64,000 bases of DNA. Source: Virgisporangium aurantiacum. GTDB lineage: Bacteria; Actinomycetota; Actinomycetes; Mycobacteriales; Micromonosporaceae. The position numbers and the translations under genes were made by a program. The stretch lies in the NCBI RefSeq assembly GCF_016863635.1, contig NZ_BOPG01000075.1:1-64000 (forward strand), read 5' to 3'. The notes below the pieces were generated by a model, which made no database searches, was not told the origin of the DNA, and saw only the letters and a program-made list of their open reading frames with translations. Of this stretch, positions 17,047 to 25,129 are shown in pieces (the stretch's first letter is position 1; the number at the start of each line of letters is the position of its first letter).

Positions 17047-17375
17047 CGGGCCGGCGTCGCCGGTTCGCCGCGACCCGGCCGGACCCGACAACCCAGGTGA
17101 AGGCGCCCCGGCAGCCAGCGCTGCCGGCCGGGCAGCTGCGGGCCATGGTGCTGGCACACCTGCGCGCCCACCCGCACCTGGACTTCACCGACACCGACCT
17201 GGCGAACGTCTTCAACCGGCCACAGTCGCGTGGGGCGATCCGAGTCATCTGCAAAACGCTGATGGCGCAAGGACTCGCCGTCCAAACCAGGCAGCGACCG
17301 CAGCGCTACCGCGCCGCCCCGGACGGGTCCGCGCAACCCCAGGCTGCCGCCCTCCCACCGCCCCATTCCACATAG
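17043..17375 (+). CDS. Small winged-helix DNA-binding protein (110 aa)
   Basis: GTG at 17043 overlaps the stop of the 16180 gene. A basic N-terminus (TGRRRRFAATRP) precedes LRAMVLAHLRAHPHLDFTDT, then DLANVFNRPQSRGAIRVICK as the recognition helix and a wing containing TRQRPQRYR. This is the layout of MarR/ArsR-like winged helices. It probably regulates element genes or acts in DNA partition. Confidence 0.65.
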   Translation: MTGRRRRFAATRPDPTTQVKAPRQPALPAGQLRAMVLAHLRAHPHLDFTDTDLANVFNRPQSRGAIRVICKTLMAQGLAVQTRQRPQRYRAAPDGSAQPQAAALPPPHST

Positions 17376-17475
17376 GACACGGCAGCGGTGTGGGCGCATC
17401 GCCCACCGTAACCACGTAGGTCGCCTGTTCCGCACCGGTCCTCCGGGCGGTCGGGCGCCGGCACATCCGTTCACC

Positions 17476-17509
17476 GCGTGTGCTGGCGCCCTCGGGTGCC
17501 GGCACACGC
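17476..17509 (+). promoter_or_regulatory. Long hairpin upstream of the 17533 leader ORF
   Basis: GCGTGTGC (17476-17483) and GCACACGC (17502-17509) form the outer stem; wobble pairs and inner GGC/GCC and CCC/GGG continue it to about 15 bp. It ends 23 nt before the ATG at 17533. Confidence 0.5.
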
Positions 17510-17532
17510 CCGCACCCGAAGGAGACAGACAC

Positions 17533-17604
17533 ATGTTCACCATCTCATCCGTCCACAACGGACGGCCCTTCCGTGTCGGAGCCGGCCGCGGGTGGCGGCC
17601 ATGA
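17533..17604 (+). CDS. 23-residue leader peptide coupled to the DUF2637 gene
   Basis: ATG at 17533 follows the strong site GAAGGAGACAG (17518-17528). It encodes MFTISSVHNGRPFRVGAGRG plus WRP and stops at TGA 17602-17604, which overlaps the ATG at 17601. The downstream gene has only a weak site of its own, so ribosomes probably reach it by finishing this short ORF. The same layout occurs at 20344 and 35883. Confidence 0.55.
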   Translation: MFTISSVHNGRPFRVGAGRGWRP

Positions 17605-18680
17605 ACACCCCGACCACGGCCCTGACCACCGATCCGGCCTCTGACCCGACCACAGCCCCGGCCGCCGATCTGGCCGACGCTGCTGCCGCACCGCGGCGGG
17701 CGCCGCACTCCCGCACCGCTCGGGTCGCCATGGGCATCCTGCTGGCCGTCGTCGGGGTGTTGCTGGCCGTGGTGATCTGTACCCCGATCGCGTTGTCCAG
17801 CCAGGACCTCATCGACTGGGCTGCCGCACCGACCGGGCTGGGCCTACCCGACCCGTGGCCGGTGCTGGTCTTCGTCGCGCTCGATGCCGCAGCCGGCGTG
17901 TGCGTGCTGCTGACCGTGTACTGTGCCTGGCGGGCCGAGCCCGCCGGCGTGTTCGGTGTGCTGGTGTGGTGCTTCGCGCTCGGGTCGGCGTTTGCCAACT
18001 TCCGGCACAGCAGCACCCCCGACGCGGCGCCGGACGCGATCTGGTTCTTCCCACTGATGTCTGTGGCCGGCCCGGCGTTGCTGGAGGCCGTCCTCGGCCG
18101 GTTCCGGCGCTGGTTCCAACGCGACACCGGCCGGCGCGGGCGGCAGCTTCCCGCCTTCGGCTGGCGGCGCTGGACCCCCGGCCTCGGTGCGCTGCGTGAC
18201 ACCTACGGCGCCTACCGCACCGCGCTGCTGCTGGGCATCGACACCGTCGACGCCGCGATCGCCGCCTACCACCGACTGTGCCCCGACGGATCGCTGCGGG
18301 TCGCCGCCGCCCTGCGTGCCCGCCACGCCGCCCAATTCGCCGCCCAGGTCGTCGACCAGCTCGCCGACCCGCCGGCCGCCGCGGCGTTGCCGGCCGACAT
18401 CATGCGGCGCATCCCCGTCGACCCCGCCGCGTACCAGCGGTGGCTGCGGGTGTGGGCCGACCTGCGCGACGGCGCCACCGATCTCGCCGAGCTCGCCCAG
18501 CGGCACGGCTTCAGCCCACGGCAGATCCAGTGGGTACGCCGGGCCGGTCAGGCCGGGCTGCTCAACTCGACCACCCCACCCGCCGTTCGGCTGGTGGAGC
18601 TTTCCACAACGGCCAACCACCGCCCATCCGGCAACGGACTCAGTAGCGGAATCAGCGGCGGACTCGGCAACGGCGGGTAG
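17601..18680 (+). CDS. DUF2637 membrane protein with C-terminal helix-turn-helix (359 aa)
   Basis: ATG at 17601 overlaps the leader stop. Four hydrophobic segments lie at about residues 43-66, 84-106, 113-130 and 143-160; WPVLVFVALDAAAGVCVLLT is the DUF2637 core. DUF2637 proteins are encoded by actinomycete plasmids and integrative elements. The cytoplasmic C-terminus has DLAELAQRHGFSPRQIQWVR, a helix-turn-helix-like unit that could bind DNA near the membrane. A transfer or spread role is inferred from context. The Gly/Ser/Asn-rich end is low complexity. Confidence 0.75.
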   Translation: MNTPTTALTTDPASDPTTAPAADLADAAAAPRRAPHSRTARVAMGILLAVVGVLLAVVICTPIALSSQDLIDWAAAPTGLGLPDPWPVLVFVALDAAAGVCVLLTVYCAWRAEPAGVFGVLVWCFALGSAFANFRHSSTPDAAPDAIWFFPLMSVAGPALLEAVLGRFRRWFQRDTGRRGRQLPAFGWRRWTPGLGALRDTYGAYRTALLLGIDTVDAAIAAYHRLCPDGSLRVAAALRARHAAQFAAQVVDQLADPPAAAALPADIMRRIPVDPAAYQRWLRVWADLRDGATDLAELAQRHGFSPRQIQWVRRAGQAGLLNSTTPPAVRLVELSTTANHRPSGNGLSSGISGGLGNGG

Positions 18681-18722
18681 GCCGCCATGCCGGGCCGATC
18701 GAGCCGCTGCGAAAGGGAGCTG

Positions 18723-19169
18723 ATGATGGAGGAGCAGAAACATTCGGATGCACCGGTGCGGCCGGTGCCGGCTGCCGCCACGTCGACCGGTACGACCGGC
18801 GTCGACTGGTCGCCGGAGCAGCATGGTTTGATGTCGGTGTATCCGGGATCGCTGTGGCAGCGCGACAACCGGGACGCAACGGTGACGTACGCGGTGGTGG
18901 TGCCGCCGAAGCTGCGACCCGGCTGGGACGGCGGACCATGGCGCGATGACGAGCTGTGGCTCGTCTGCGTGCCGGCGGACACCGTCGCCGCGCGGACCAT
19001 CCTGGACAAGCCGCACCGGGTGACCTGGATCCTTGACCGCGTCGGCGTCGAGCGTGATACCGACACCGCGGAGGAGTACGACACCCTCGGCTTCGGCCGG
19101 TCGACCGTGCTGCACCGGGGGCCGGTTCCGTCCGGCTTGCGCAGCGCCACGCACGACGGTCCCTGCTGA
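18723..19169 (+). CDS. Hypothetical protein (148 aa)
   Basis: ATG at 18723 follows GAAAGGGAG; the ATG three bases on is an alternative. After a Thr/Ala-rich start it continues WSPEQHGLMSVYPGSLWQRD and ELWLVCVPADTVAARTILD, a compact alpha/beta pattern. No family recognised. It is the last gene before the prepilin peptidase. Confidence 0.7.
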   Translation: MMEEQKHSDAPVRPVPAAATSTGTTGVDWSPEQHGLMSVYPGSLWQRDNRDATVTYAVVVPPKLRPGWDGGPWRDDELWLVCVPADTVAARTILDKPHRVTWILDRVGVERDTDTAEEYDTLGFGRSTVLHRGPVPSGLRSATHDGPC

Positions 19170-19327
19170 CCATTGCGACGGGTTAGCCACCGGCCCGTGG
19201 AAGCGGGCCGGTGCGACCCGGCGACCTACGCCCGGTCGGGACGAGGCCCGCTGCGGGTGGCCTACGCCCGTGCGGGGTGCGCAGACTGGAACGATGCCGG
19301 CCGCGACCCGCCACCACGGAAGTGCCA

Positions 19328-19344
19328 CCCACGATCCTCGTGGG
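19328..19344 (+). promoter_or_regulatory. 7-bp hairpin upstream of the prepilin peptidase
   Basis: CCCACGA (19328-19334) and TCGTGGG (19338-19344) pair around a 3-nt loop, 35 nt before the ATG at 19380; GTGC/GCAC further downstream can form a second small stem. Confidence 0.35.
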
Positions 19345-19379
19345 GCGGCCCGGTGCTCGACCGGCACGGACACACGCCG

Positions 19380-20159
19380 ATGAGCACAATGCTGGGCAGC
19401 GGGATGGGCAGTGGGCTGGCCACTGTGGTGGCCGCCGCCGGCCTCGCCGTGCTCGCCGGGCCGTGGCTGCGCGGCCTCGTCTTCGCCCACACCGTCCCCT
19501 ACGGCACGCCGCCGCGTAGCCGCTGCCCGACCTGCGGGCAGCCGGTCGTCGCGGTGGCGTTGCGTGGCCTGGTCGCGGTCGGGCCGCTCAACGGCCGCTG
19601 CCCGAACTGTTCCTGGCAGGTCGGCCCGCCCGTGGCCGCGGTGGAGGTTCTGGCCGCGCTGGTCCTGGCCGTGCTCGCCATACGGGCGCCGTCAGGGTGG
19701 GTCTTGGCCGCCTGGTGCTGGGCCGGGCTGCTCGGGGTGGCCCTCGCCCTCATCGACGCCGCGGTGTACCGGCTGCCGGACATCCTCACCACCGCCGCGG
19801 CCACCGGCAGCGCGACGCTGCTCACGGTCGCGGCCGTGACCACCGGCGAGCTGTCCACGCTCGCGTCCGCCGGGCTGGGCGCCGCCGGCCTGGGCGTGTT
19901 CTACCTCGTCCTCGTCATCGTCCCCGGCGCGGGGATGGGCCGCGGCGACGCGCAACTCGCGGTCGTCATCGGCGGCTGCCTCGGCTGGCTCGGACCGACG
20001 GTCGTCGTCACCGCCACCGTCGCGGCCGTGCTGCTGGCCGCCGGGCACGTCCTCGCCGGGCTGGCCGCTGGCCGCCTGGGCCGCCGCGACACCGTGCCGT
20101 TCGGCCCGTTCATGCTCATCGGCGCCCTCGTCGCCGTCGCGTCCGCCACCGCCAGCTAG
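19380..20159 (+). CDS. Prepilin peptidase, A24 (TadV/PilD) family (259 aa)
   Basis: ATG at 19380. It has the PilD-type cytosolic zinc loop (RCPTCGQ and RCPNCSW) after the first membrane segment, and the two aspartate motifs of A24 peptidases: [13 protein letters not shown] and [11 protein letters not shown]. About seven hydrophobic segments are visible. The enzyme removes the leader of type IV/Flp prepilins at the membrane. The Tad operon at 29-42 kb has no such gene, so this one probably supplies it although it lies about 22 kb away on the other strand. Confidence 0.9.
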
Positions 20160-20248
20160 CGCCAGCGGCCGTACCCCGGGCTACGCCCGTCGGCCCGCAC
20201 AGCACCAACTCGGCAGCAGCGCCGCTGAACGTCGACCGCCGATCATCC

Positions 20249-20270
20249 GGCGCGCACAGGCGCGCCCTTT
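20249..20270 (+). terminator. Intrinsic terminator copy 1
   Basis: GGCGCGC (20249-20255), loop ACAG, GCGCGCC (20260-20266), then CTTTTG. It lies 89 nt after the prepilin peptidase stop. Confidence 0.65.
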
Positions 20271-20301
20271 TGTCATTTCCGCACCCATTTCCGCCGTCAT
20301 C

Positions 20302-20325
20302 GGCGCGCACCGGCGCGCCCTTTTT
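20302..20325 (+). terminator. Intrinsic terminator copy 2, directly before a leader ORF
   Basis: GGCGCGC (20302-20308), loop ACCG, GCGCGCC (20313-20319), then CTTTTTGTGTTTT. It is nearly the same as copy 1 but ends 24 nt before the ATG at 20344, inside the likely 5' leader, so it may attenuate the downstream genes. Confidence 0.65.
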
Positions 20326-20343
20326 GTGTTTTCGGAGGCTTTC

Positions 20344-20409
20344 ATGCCCATCCACACGACCCTACGCAAGTTGATGCACAACCTGACGCACAAGGTGGTA
20401 CCGCGATGA
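20344..20409 (+). CDS. 21-residue leader peptide coupled to the peptidoglycan hydrolase
   Basis: ATG at 20344 follows CGGAGGC. It encodes MPIHTTLRKLMHNLTHKVVP plus R and ends with TGA at 20407-20409, overlapping the ATG at 20406. It is basic, His-rich, and placed directly after terminator-like hairpin 2. Confidence 0.5.
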   Translation: MPIHTTLRKLMHNLTHKVVPR

Positions 20410-21497
20410 CCCGCAAGGCGTTGACCGGCATCATCGCCACGATTGTCGGTCTCGTGGTGGCCTGCGCCGCCGGCGGGGTGCTGCTGTTCGGCGGCGGCGT
20501 AGCGTCCGGCTGCACGATGCCGCTGCCCAGCGGCGCCGTGTCGCTGTCCGCCCCGGCCGGCGGTTGGCGGCCGGTCGGCCGGTTCGACTCCGAACAGGTC
20601 GGCCATGCCGGCACCATCGCCGCGGTCGGTGCCCAGATGGGCGTACCGATCCGCGGCTGGATCATCGCGGTGGCCACCGCGATCCAGGAGTCCGACCTGC
20701 GCAACGTGACCGGTGGCCCGGACGATTCGATCGGGCTGTTCCAGCAACGGCCCAGCCAAGGCTGGGGCACACCGGAGCAACTTCGCGACCCGGTCTACGT
20801 GTCCGGCAAGTTTTACGAGAAGTTGCTGACCGTCCCGGGATGGCAGCAGATGCCGTTGACCGAAGCCGCGCAGGCCGTTCAGCGCAGCGCCTATCCCGAT
20901 GCGTACGCACGACATGAGGGCGACGCCACCCTTTTGGTCAACTCGGTGTCCGGCCTCGGCGGCGCATCCGGGGCGCCACTACTGAACTGCGGCGCCGCCG
21001 CCGGCCCGTGGACGCAGCCGGTGCTGGCCCCGGTCGTGTCCGCGTTCCGCACCGCCGAACGCCCCACCCACCACGGCGTCGACCTCGGCGCCGGACGCGG
21101 CACCCCGATCCGGGCCGCCGCCGCCGGCACCGTGACCGTGGTGCGGTGCAACATCGTGCCGGCCAGCCACGGCTGCGACGTCGACGGATCGCCGAACGTG
21201 CGCGGCTGCGGCTGGTACGTCGACATCGAACACGCAGGCGGTGTCGTCACCCGCTACTGCCACATGCTCACCCATCCGTACGTCCAACTAGGACAGACCG
21301 TGGCCGTGGGTGACATCATTGGTGTGGTCGGGTCGTCGGGCAACTCGTCAGGTCCACATTTGCACTATGAAGTGCATCTGGGAGGCGACCATTCATCACA
21401 AAGCGCCACAGATCCCGTTCTGTTCATGGCGCAAATGTGCGCTCCGCTGGGTCTGGTGGATCCGCCGCCGAACTGCCAACCGACCAGCACCGGTTGA
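20406..21497 (+). CDS. Cell-wall hydrolase: lysozyme-like domain plus M23 peptidase (363 aa)
   Basis: ATG at 20406. A membrane anchor spans residues 5-30. Residues 60-185 look like a lysozyme/transglycosylase-type domain: AVATAIQESDLRNVTGG with a candidate catalytic Glu, and SIGLFQQRPSQGWGTPEQL. Residues 200-350 form an M23 (LytM) peptidase: HHGVDLG (HxxxD), then YCHM and GPHLHYEVH (HxH), the zinc ligands. Conjugative systems use such two-domain enzymes to open the wall for the transfer channel or pilus. The last of the + strand element genes. Confidence 0.9.
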   Translation: MTRKALTGIIATIVGLVVACAAGGVLLFGGGVASGCTMPLPSGAVSLSAPAGGWRPVGRFDSEQVGHAGTIAAVGAQMGVPIRGWIIAVATAIQESDLRNVTGGPDDSIGLFQQRPSQGWGTPEQLRDPVYVSGKFYEKLLTVPGWQQMPLTEAAQAVQRSAYPDAYARHEGDATLLVNSVSGLGGASGAPLLNCGAAAGPWTQPVLAPVVSAFRTAERPTHHGVDLGAGRGTPIRAAAAGTVTVVRCNIVPASHGCDVDGSPNVRGCGWYVDIEHAGGVVTRYCHMLTHPYVQLGQTVAVGDIIGVVGSSGNSSGPHLHYEVHLGGDHSSQSATDPVLFMAQMCAPLGLVDPPPNCQPTSTG

Positions 21498-21901
21498 CGA
21501 TGAGAACCCGTCAGCCGGCGCGTCCACCATATCTGACCCCGGTAGCCCGGAGATAGTTGTCCAGCGGAGACCGAGCACTGTCCGTGGATCTTGAGCAATG
21601 TCTGCGCAATCGTCCGGCGATCATGGGCAGGACGACATCCGGGGCGGTTTGTGGGCGATGGCGTCGGCGACGCCGTGGTGTGGCTGCCGGGCCATGCGTG
21701 TCTGACCCAGCTACCTGGAAGTCCAGCGGCCCGGCACGTCCCGCGACCTGGACGGGGGAGGTGACCACTACCGGCGGCGTCCCCTGCTCAAGGTCAAGGA
21801 CAGGGTCACGGCTCGGACCGCCCATACATGGCAGGTACCGTCGAACACTCTTCCATGCTCATCATCATCCGCAGTGGACAGGCAGCGCTGCCAGTAGCAT
21901 C
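21498..21901 (+). other. 404-nt stretch without a convincing gene
   Basis: Several frames are open but none has the GC3 pattern or a ribosome-binding site. It separates the + strand backbone from the - strand nitrilase/Nudix pair and is likely a junction or decayed DNA. Confidence 0.5.
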
Positions 21902-21920
21902 ACTCTCGTGTCACGAGAGT
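21902..21920. terminator. 9-bp palindrome across the nitrilase stop codon
   Basis: ACTCTCGTG and CACGAGAGT flank a single T (21911), overlapping the TGA of the - strand gene. A hairpin here could end the - strand transcript. Confidence 0.4.
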
Positions 21921-22681
21921 CGGTCGATGTCCGCGACGGCCATGCCGGTGGTCATCAAGGGAACCTGCGCCACAACCTCGGCCTTCGGGTTCAGGACACT
22001 GGTTGGTCCCCAGCCGATGCGGGACTCATCGCGTGCGCCGGTGACGTCAGCTGACACGAGCCACATCCCGGTTTCTCGCACACGCTCGGCCCGGATGGCG
22101 TGGTGCTGGTCCTTCCAGCGCAGCGCGGCGGCGCGGCGCATCATGTTCTGCGCCGGCACGAGCAGCAACTCAGCGCCCTGCCCGGCGACCTGCGTTGCGG
22201 CCTGCGGAAACTGCGTGTCGTAGCAGATGTTGATGCCGAATCTGACATCACGCACCACGAACGTCGGGTAGGCGTCGCCGCTGTCGAACAGGGACTCTCC
22301 GGGCACGAGGTGGGTCTTGCGATAAGCACCAACGAGCCGGCCCCGCGTGACGACGACCGCGGTGTTGAAGTATCTGCCACCGTTCTGCTCGATGACGCCG
22401 AACACGATCGTCTGACCGACCCCGGCCGACTGCTGCAACACCGAGGCGAACCGCGCAGAGTCCAGGCCGAGCGCCTGCTCGCGCAGATGTTGCTCCTCGA
22501 TGAGATAGCCCTGCAGAAAGCATTCCGGGAACACCAGCAGATGCACACCGCGGGTGTCAGCCTCGGCCGCGTAGCGATTGATACACGACAGCGCCGCGTC
22601 GATCTTGCTCAGGAACTCAGGTGTCTGGCACGCACCGACCCGCAACCGCCCTCGCACGCCGCGATCATAAGACGCGGTCAC
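21911..22681 (-). CDS. Carbon-nitrogen hydrolase (nitrilase superfamily, 256 aa)
   Basis: The full superfamily triad is visible: Glu in LLVFPECFLQGY, Lys in AYRKTHLVPGE, and Cys in FGINICYDTQFPQA. Such enzymes hydrolyse amides or nitriles (for example N-carbamoyl compounds or omega-amides); the substrate cannot be read. GTG at 22681 is the farthest start; VGACQTPEF is the true domain start. It lies 37 nt downstream of the Nudix 3' fragment and was probably co-transcribed with the intact Nudix gene. Confidence 0.85.
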   Translation of the reverse strand: MTASYDRGVRGRLRVGACQTPEFLSKIDAALSCINRYAAEADTRGVHLLVFPECFLQGYLIEEQHLREQALGLDSARFASVLQQSAGVGQTIVFGVIEQNGGRYFNTAVVVTRGRLVGAYRKTHLVPGESLFDSGDAYPTFVVRDVRFGINICYDTQFPQAATQVAGQGAELLLVPAQNMMRRAAALRWKDQHHAIRAERVRETGMWLVSADVTGARDESRIGWGPTSVLNPKAEVVAQVPLMTTGMAVADIDRLS

Positions 22682-22718
22682 CGTCCTCGGTGCGGGCGTT
22701 CAGCCGCACGGCGGCGCT

Positions 22719-23112
22719 TCACACGGCTACGTGCCGGCCGGTGCCTAACTGCCGGCGGAACTTGCCGAGGAAGCGGAAGAAGTGTGGGTCGAACCGCGTC
22801 GCGTCGGCATGGCGAAATTCCGCCGGCGACCACCACCGTAGGCCGTGGAACTCGCCGTGGTCCGGTGTCATGGTCTGCTGCCGGCAGGCGTGGAGGACGA
22901 ACCACAGACTCACATCGGTGTGGCCGGCATCGACGCCGACGGTGCGGGTGACGGTCAGGAACGCGGGCTGCTCGTCCAGGGTGGTGTCCTCGCCAGTGAG
23001 GCCGAGTTCCTCGGCCGCTTCACGTCGAGCCGTGTGCGCCGGGTGTTCGTCGACTTCGACATGACCGCCGGGCGGTAGCCACAACCCGGCGTTGATGTGG
23101 TCCACCAGCAGG
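22719..23112 (-). pseudogene. Nudix hydrolase, 3' part (split by IS3 insertion)
   Basis: This part carries the Nudix box (GGHVEVDEHPAHTARREAAE then ELGL) and the C-terminus. The missing N-terminus lies at 28787-28983. Removing 23116-28786 and one copy of the ATG target duplication joins AGC AT to C CTG CTG and gives a continuous 196-residue frame reading ...DDSILLVDHINAGLW. The GTG at 23135 inside the IS end could start a truncated 138-residue product that keeps the Nudix box, so activity is not excluded. Confidence 0.9.
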
Positions 23113-23115
23113 ATG
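23113..23115. repeat. Left 3-bp target duplication (ATG)
   Basis: ATG here matches ATG at 28787-28789 on the other side of the IS, the 3-bp duplication typical of IS3-family insertion. Confidence 0.75.
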
Positions 23116-23140
23116 TGAGGTCCCCCCGGTTTCACGGAGT
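23116..23140 (+). repeat. Left terminal inverted repeat of the IS
   Basis: 25 bp; differs from the right repeat at 2 positions (G/C at position 14 and A/G at position 19). Confidence 0.85.
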
Positions 23141-23179
23141 CTTCTGATCATGGTCTGATGACCATGGAGAGGACGATCT

Positions 23180-23466
23180 GTGGCACCACCGAAGAAGTAC
23201 CCGGATGAGTTGAAGGCTCGTGCGGTGCGGCTGTATCGGGAATCCGACCCGAAGCCGACGATCCGCAAGCTGGCCGAGCAGCTCGGCGTGCACCATGAGG
23301 CGTTGCGGAACTGGATCCGTCAGGACCAGGCCGACCGGGGCGAGCGCGATGGCCAGCCGACCACGGAGATGGTCGAGGAGAACCGGCGGCTGCGCAAAGA
23401 GGTTGCTGAGCTGCGGCGGGTCAACGAGATCTTGCGAGCGGCCAGCAGTTATTTCGCGTCGGAGCT
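23180..23466 (+). CDS. IS3 transposase OrfA, 5' exon
   Basis: GTG at 23180. The small basic protein has a helix-turn-helix (TIRKLAEQLGVHHEALRNWI) and a leucine-zipper region (EENRRLRKEVAELRRVNEIL), as usual for OrfA, which binds the IS ends. At 23466 the frame is cut by group II intron A (GTGCG begins at 23467). Splicing to 27824-27848 gives the typical OrfA end, SSYFASELDPTRRRS, for 103 residues. Unspliced reading ends falsely at 23479. Confidence 0.9.
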
Positions 23467-24101
23467 GTGCGCCACGTAGCGCTGATTGATCGAGGAGGGT
23501 GAGAGACCTTCCCGCCGGGCCGTCGTAGCGGCCTGGTTGAAGCCTGAGGGCAGCCTGATCCGCGCAGTGGCGGTGAGGGTAGCAAGCGGCCCTGGCGAAG
23601 GCGATGGCGTGCCGGGACTGCCAGACGGTGCGGGCTCGTCGAGGCGAGGCCAGAAGGTGTAACGCGAGTGAACCAGTGTTTGACGCTCCGTAACAGCGAA
23701 GCCGGCTCCAATCTGGTGGATATGGGCCGGTGTGCAGCGCACGACCAGCACGATTCTGGTGCCGGTCGACTCCGAAGCCGTTTAGCTCCGGCGGTGGGGA
23801 GGCCATGGTGAAGGTCTGCGGCGTAGCCGTGGCGATGCTGCCGGGGTATAGCTGGGCGCCTCCCTGGCTGATCGATGGTTGGTGAACGTGGGAACCGACC
23901 GGCGTCCGCCGTGACATTGTCCATCCAGGACGGTGGAACGGCAGGTGTGTTGCCACTGACGGGTGGCCGGTCGGGGCGGAGGCCTCGTAGTAGTCGCGGG
24001 TGTGACGACCCGCCTCGGGGTCCGGGAAAGCCGGACGCAGGGCGAAGGGGGCCAGCAAGTCACGCAGTGCGGATGCTGGAATGCCAGGAGGGATGTCGCC
24101 G

Positions 24102-24528
24102 GTGAACACCGACGATCCGGAATTGGCCCTGTTGCGGGCTGAGGATCGGGTACTGGAGATCCAGACCAAGCTGCACCGTTGGGCTCGTGATGATCCTCAT
24201 CGCCAGTTCGGCGACCTGTTTAACCTCGTCACCGATCCCGCGTTCCTGTTGGTGGCGTGGGATCGGGTGCGGGGCAACAAGGGTGCCAAGACTGCCGGGG
24301 TGGACGGTCGCACCGCGCTGTCCATCGTGCTGCGCGTCGGCGTCGAGGAGTTCCTCGACGGGTTGCGGGCCTCGTTGAAGGACCGTAAGTTCCGACCGCT
24401 GCCGGTCCGGGAACGGATGATCCCGAAACCGGGCGGGAAGTTGCGCCGGTTGGGGATCGCCACGATCACCGACCGGGTGGTCCAGGCATCCGTGAAGCTG
24501 GTGTTGGAGCCGATCTTCGAGGCGGACT
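24102..24528 (+). CDS. Group II intron A reverse transcriptase, 5' exon (split by intron B)
   Basis: GTG at 24102 parallels the GTG start of the intron B enzyme (both begin MNT); an ATG at 24093 is the alternative. This part carries the RT N-terminal region: WDRVRGNKGAKTAGVDGRTA, PLPVRERMIPKPGGKLRRLG and IATITDRVVQASVKLVLEPI (RT domains 0-2). It is cut after GCGGACT at 24528 by intron B. Joined to 26685-27691 it gives 477 residues, the same length as the intron B enzyme. Confidence 0.88.
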
Positions 24529-25129
24529 GTGCGCCACGAGGCGCTGATTTCACCGGGTGAGGTGCGAGACCTCACCGGGCTCCTGTCGCAGCAGGGGTTC
24601 AGAAGCTGGGGGCAGCCTGATCCGGGAGGTGCCGGGGAGGGTGGGAGCAGCCCTGACAACGTAGCGGAGACGCGGTACTGCCAGACGTGTCGGCCGCGCT
24701 AGCGAGGCGGAAAGGGATAGCGATCGCGAACGAGTGTTTGATGCCCCGTGATTCGAAAACGGCCCTGAACCTGGCGGATGCGGGCCGATGCAGTGCTGGA
24801 CGGGCCTCAATCGGTGGCCGGTCCGCTTCCGTGTCGTTCATTTCGTGCGGCCCGGGAGACCGCGAGGAAGGTCTGCGGCGTACTCGCGGTGATGCTGTCG
24901 GGGTAAAGCTCGATCCCGACCCCGCTCATCGGTGGTCAGTGAACGTGGGAAGCGTCTGGGTACCGCCCTACCCGTCCGGCAGCCGGCCGGATGGCGGGCA
25001 GGTCCACCGTCGGCTGACGGTGCCCAGGCGTGGCAGAGCCCTCGTAGTAGTCCGGGCGCGGGAGAGCCGCGCACATGGCGAAGGAGGGCAGCAGATTTGC
25101 GGTGAGGACTGGTCGAGAGGAGGTCGGCG

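Noticed and set aside
17844-19490. 548-codon - strand frame
   Set aside because: Antisense to the DUF2637 and 18723 genes.
21557-22054. Possible gene after the wall hydrolase
   Set aside because: Frame continues antisense into the nitrilase; no start signal and no family.
23132-24169. 345-codon - strand frame across the IS left end and intron A
   Set aside because: Runs through intron RNA structure and antisense to OrfA; no protein signature.
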